A DNA stretch of 64,000 nt from Streptomyces sp. A 4/2 (GTDB taxonomy: Bacteria; Actinomycetota; Actinomycetes; Streptomycetales; Streptomycetaceae). The translations under genes and the position numbers were made by a program. Positions 62,110 through 64,000 of this stretch are shown here, piece by piece. The notes under the pieces are model-generated. The model worked only from the letters and a program-made list of their open reading frames with translations, had not been told where the DNA came from and did no database searches. Location of the stretch: positions 62,001-126,000 of the forward strand of contig NZ_CALNVW010000010.1 in NCBI RefSeq assembly GCF_940670765.1, given 5' to 3'. Within the stretch, counting starts at the first letter, position 1, and every line of letters begins with the position of its first letter.

Positions 62110-63324
62110 GTGACCGAGAACGCCGACCTTTCGTCTGTAAATGTCGCAGCCGTCCTCGATCGTGCCGCCGCAGGTGGGCGCATCACCCCCGAGGAAGCGC
62201 TCGTCCTGTACCGCGACGCCCCGCTGCACGCGCTGGGCGCCGCCGCCGACGCGGTGCGTCGTCGGCGGTACGCCGGGACCGAGCACATCGCCACGTACAT
62301 CATCGAGCGCAACATCAACTACACGAACGTCTGCGTGACGGCGTGCAAGTTCTGTGCCTTCTACGCCGCCCCGAAGGACAACGACAAGGGCTGGACCCGC
62401 GACCTCGACGACATCCTGCGCCGCTGCGCGGAGACCGTCGAACTCGGTGGTACGCAGATCATGTTCCAGGGCGGCCACCACCCGGACTTCGGCGTGGAGT
62501 ACTACGAAGAGCACTTCTCGGCGATCAAGAAGGCCTACCCGCAGCTGGTCATCCACTCCCTCGGTGCCTCCGAGGTCGAGCACATGGCGCGGATCTCCAA
62601 GGTGTCGGTCGAGGAAGCGATCTCGCGGATCCACGCCGCCGGGCTCGACTCCTTCGCCGGTGCGGGCGCCGAGCTGCTGCCCGCCAGGCCCCGCAAGGCC
62701 ATCGCGCCGCTCAAGGAGTCCGGCGAGCGCTGGCTGGAGATCATGGAGGCGGCGCACGGGCTGGGTGTGGAGTCCACGTCCACCATGCTGATGGGTACCG
62801 GCGAGACCAACGCCGAGCGCATCGAGCACCTGCGGATGATCCGTGACGTGCAGGACCGGACGGGCGGCTTCCGCGCGTTCATCCCGTACACCTATCAGCC
62901 GGAGAACAACCACCTGAAGGGCCGGACGCAGGCCACGCTCTTCGAGTACCTGCGGATGATCGCCATCGCCCGGCTGTTCCTCGACAACGTCGCGCACATC
63001 CAGGGTTCCTGGCTGACCACCGGCAAGGAGGTCGGCCAGCTGTCGCTGCACTACGGCGCGGACGACCTCGGCTCGATCATGCTGGAGGAGAACGTCGTCT
63101 CCTCGGCCGGTGCCAGGCACCGTTCGAACCGGATGGAGATCATCGACCTCATCCGCAAGTCCGGCCGGGTCCCCGCGCAGCGCGCCACGACGTACGAGCA
63201 CCTCGTCGTCCACGACGACCCGGCGAACGACCCGGTCGACGACCGCGTCGTCTCGCACATCTCGTCCACGGCGATCGAGGGCGGCACCGCCCACCCGGAG
63301 CTGAAGCTCCTGAACTCCAACTAG
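62110..63324 (+). CDS. mqnC: Cyclic dehypoxanthinyl futalosine synthase MqnC (radical SAM)
   Basis: A 404-residue radical SAM enzyme that cyclises dehypoxanthinyl futalosine. The cluster Cys are C75, C79 and C82 (CVTACKFC). The GTG start has GGGAAGGA 10 nt upstream. Homologous to MqnE (10.9 kb) in overall fold. It acts after MqnB, which is not in this window. The following partial gene is 14 bp away and likely co-transcribed. Confidence 0.95.
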   Translation: MTENADLSSVNVAAVLDRAAAGGRITPEEALVLYRDAPLHALGAAADAVRRRRYAGTEHIATYIIERNINYTNVCVTACKFCAFYAAPKDNDKGWTRDLDDILRRCAETVELGGTQIMFQGGHHPDFGVEYYEEHFSAIKKAYPQLVIHSLGASEVEHMARISKVSVEEAISRIHAAGLDSFAGAGAELLPARPRKAIAPLKESGERWLEIMEAAHGLGVESTSTMLMGTGETNAERIEHLRMIRDVQDRTGGFRAFIPYTYQPENNHLKGRTQATLFEYLRMIAIARLFLDNVAHIQGSWLTTGKEVGQLSLHYGADDLGSIMLEENVVSSAGARHRSNRMEIIDLIRKSGRVPAQRATTYEHLVVHDDPANDPVDDRVVSHISSTAIEGGTAHPELKLLNSN

Positions 63325-63338
63325 GGCTCCGCGAAGCC

Positions 63339-64000
63339 TTGTTGACGATCCACGCCGCCGACGCGGTGCACGGCGCCCCGGACGCGGCCGACTCCGGCTC
63401 CGATTCCGACTCCGTGGCCGTGGACGGCGGTGTGGTCGTCGCCATCGGTCCGTACGAGGAGCTGACCGCCGCCCGTCCGCAGGCCCGGATCCGGCGGTGG
63501 TCCGGGCTGATCACCCCGGGGCTGCTGAACACGGGGGCCCCGGCGCTGCTGGAGGCCGCCTACCACCCGGACCCGCGCGAGGTGGACCAGCTCGGCGGCG
63601 ACCCGCTGACCGGTGCCGCGCTCACCGCACTCGGCATGGACGACGCCCGCTGGGGCGCGAGTGCCCGGCGCGGACTGCAACGGATGCTGCGGCACGGTAC
63701 GACGGCCGTCCGCGGCCCCTTCACCCGGCCCGCCGTGCGTACGGCGGTCGCGCGCTCGGGACTGCGCGTCCACGCCCCCGGCCCGGCGGGCGGATTCGCC
63801 GCCCCCGATCCGCAGGCACCACCCGTACCGGCGACCGGGCTCGACCCGCTGATGTCCGTACCGGAACCGGCCGACGCGTTCGCGACGGCCCTCACCGTCG
63901 GCGGACCCGCGGACCTGGCGGTGTTCGGCGTGACGGACCTCGCGGCGCTGCGTGCCGAGGGCGCCGGGAGCTGTACGGCGACGGTGCTCGGCGGGCGGCT
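63339..64000 (+). CDS. Amidohydrolase-like (imidazolonepropionase-like) protein, partial at right edge
   Basis: The start is taken as TTG 14 bp after mqnC. N-terminal beta sandwich: TIHAADAVHGAPDAAD...VAVDGGVVVAIGPYEEL, then RRWSGLITPGLLNTGAPALLEAAYHP. In active amidohydrolases the last segment would read PGxVxxHxH; here both metal-binding His are absent. A further block at MLRHGTTAVRGPFTRPAVRTAVARSGLRVHAP resembles the barrel of the family. The gene continues beyond the window. The frequent association with mqnC in actinobacteria hints at a link to menaquinone metabolism, but the protein may be non-catalytic. Confidence 0.6.
   Translation, partial: MLTIHAADAVHGAPDAADSGSDSDSVAVDGGVVVAIGPYEELTAARPQARIRRWSGLITPGLLNTGAPALLEAAYHPDPREVDQLGGDPLTGAALTALGMDDARWGASARRGLQRMLRHGTTAVRGPFTRPAVRTAVARSGLRVHAPGPAGGFAAPDPQAPPVPATGLDPLMSVPEPADAFATALTVGGPADLAVFGVTDLAALRAEGAGSCTATVLGGR

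Noticed and set aside
60817..63294. 825-codon minus-strand frame opposite the BTAD end and mqnC
   Set aside because: Antisense to two well-supported genes and crosses the dispersed intergenic repeat.

Overview
The window is high-GC actinobacterial chromosome, almost certainly Streptomyces. The evidence is the third-position G/C codon use, GTG/TTG starts, tight GTGA/ATGA gene overlaps, the futalosine route to menaquinone, a SAF-TadZ-TadA-TadB-TadC pilus cluster, FHA-EccC and WXG100 genes, and a dispersed intergenic repeat of a type common in that genus. No tRNA, rRNA or CRISPR array was seen.

Left part (1-15.8 kb): the end of a cytochrome c maturation gene (ccsB), an SRPBCC protein, and a translationally coupled pair made of a STAND-type ATPase and a membrane-anchored periplasmic-binding-like protein. 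A cytosine deaminase and a PLDc_N membrane protein follow. Next come late menaquinone genes (UbiD-family decarboxylase, mqnP prenyltransferase, UbiX) with a rhomboid protein, an AsnC/Lrp regulator and mqnE. A dicarboxylate/cystine-type symporter is preceded by a 33-residue Cys-containing leader peptide. More menaquinone genes lie at 25.3 kb (mqnA) and 62.1 kb (mqnC), so six genes of the pathway are scattered through the window.

Lipid block (15.1-24.8 kb): TetR, MaoC hydratase, FabG4-like reductase, FadA-like thiolase and acyl-CoA ligase. This looks like the mycobacterial htdX-fabG4-fadA2 neighbourhood. It is interrupted by a three-gene module (WXG-like protein, calpain-type protease, lipoprotein) bounded by a 17-bp direct repeat. 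A palindromic element of about 44 bp occurs upstream of both MaoC and FabG4/FadA at the same distance from the start codons.

Signalling and type VII-like block (26.3-38.7 kb): a truncated kinase, a Ser/Thr kinase with a beta-propeller sensor, a large FHA-EccC ATPase, two small WXG100 proteins, a 670-residue protein with an N-terminal WXG segment, and a propeller lipoprotein. About 1.1 kb inside this block has no convincing gene.

Accessory block (38.7-44.1 and 52.3-58.5 kb): a cupin gene, a frameshifted MOSC gene whose 3' end runs into a lipoprotein-gene fragment, transposase remnants, an ArsR/MFS divergent pair, a DMT transporter, and two copies of an unusual operon in which a lipoprotein gene overlaps a gene for a secreted protein of 351 residues. 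A third lipoprotein, a gene fragment and a stray copy of the upstream region show that this family has been duplicating here.

Tad pilus block (44.8-52.3 kb): SAF/CpaB, TadZ, TadA, TadB, TadC, Flp pilin, two TadE-like proteins, a TadG-like protein and one unknown. A large LysM-BTAD membrane protein lies at 58.9 kb, beyond the accessory DNA.
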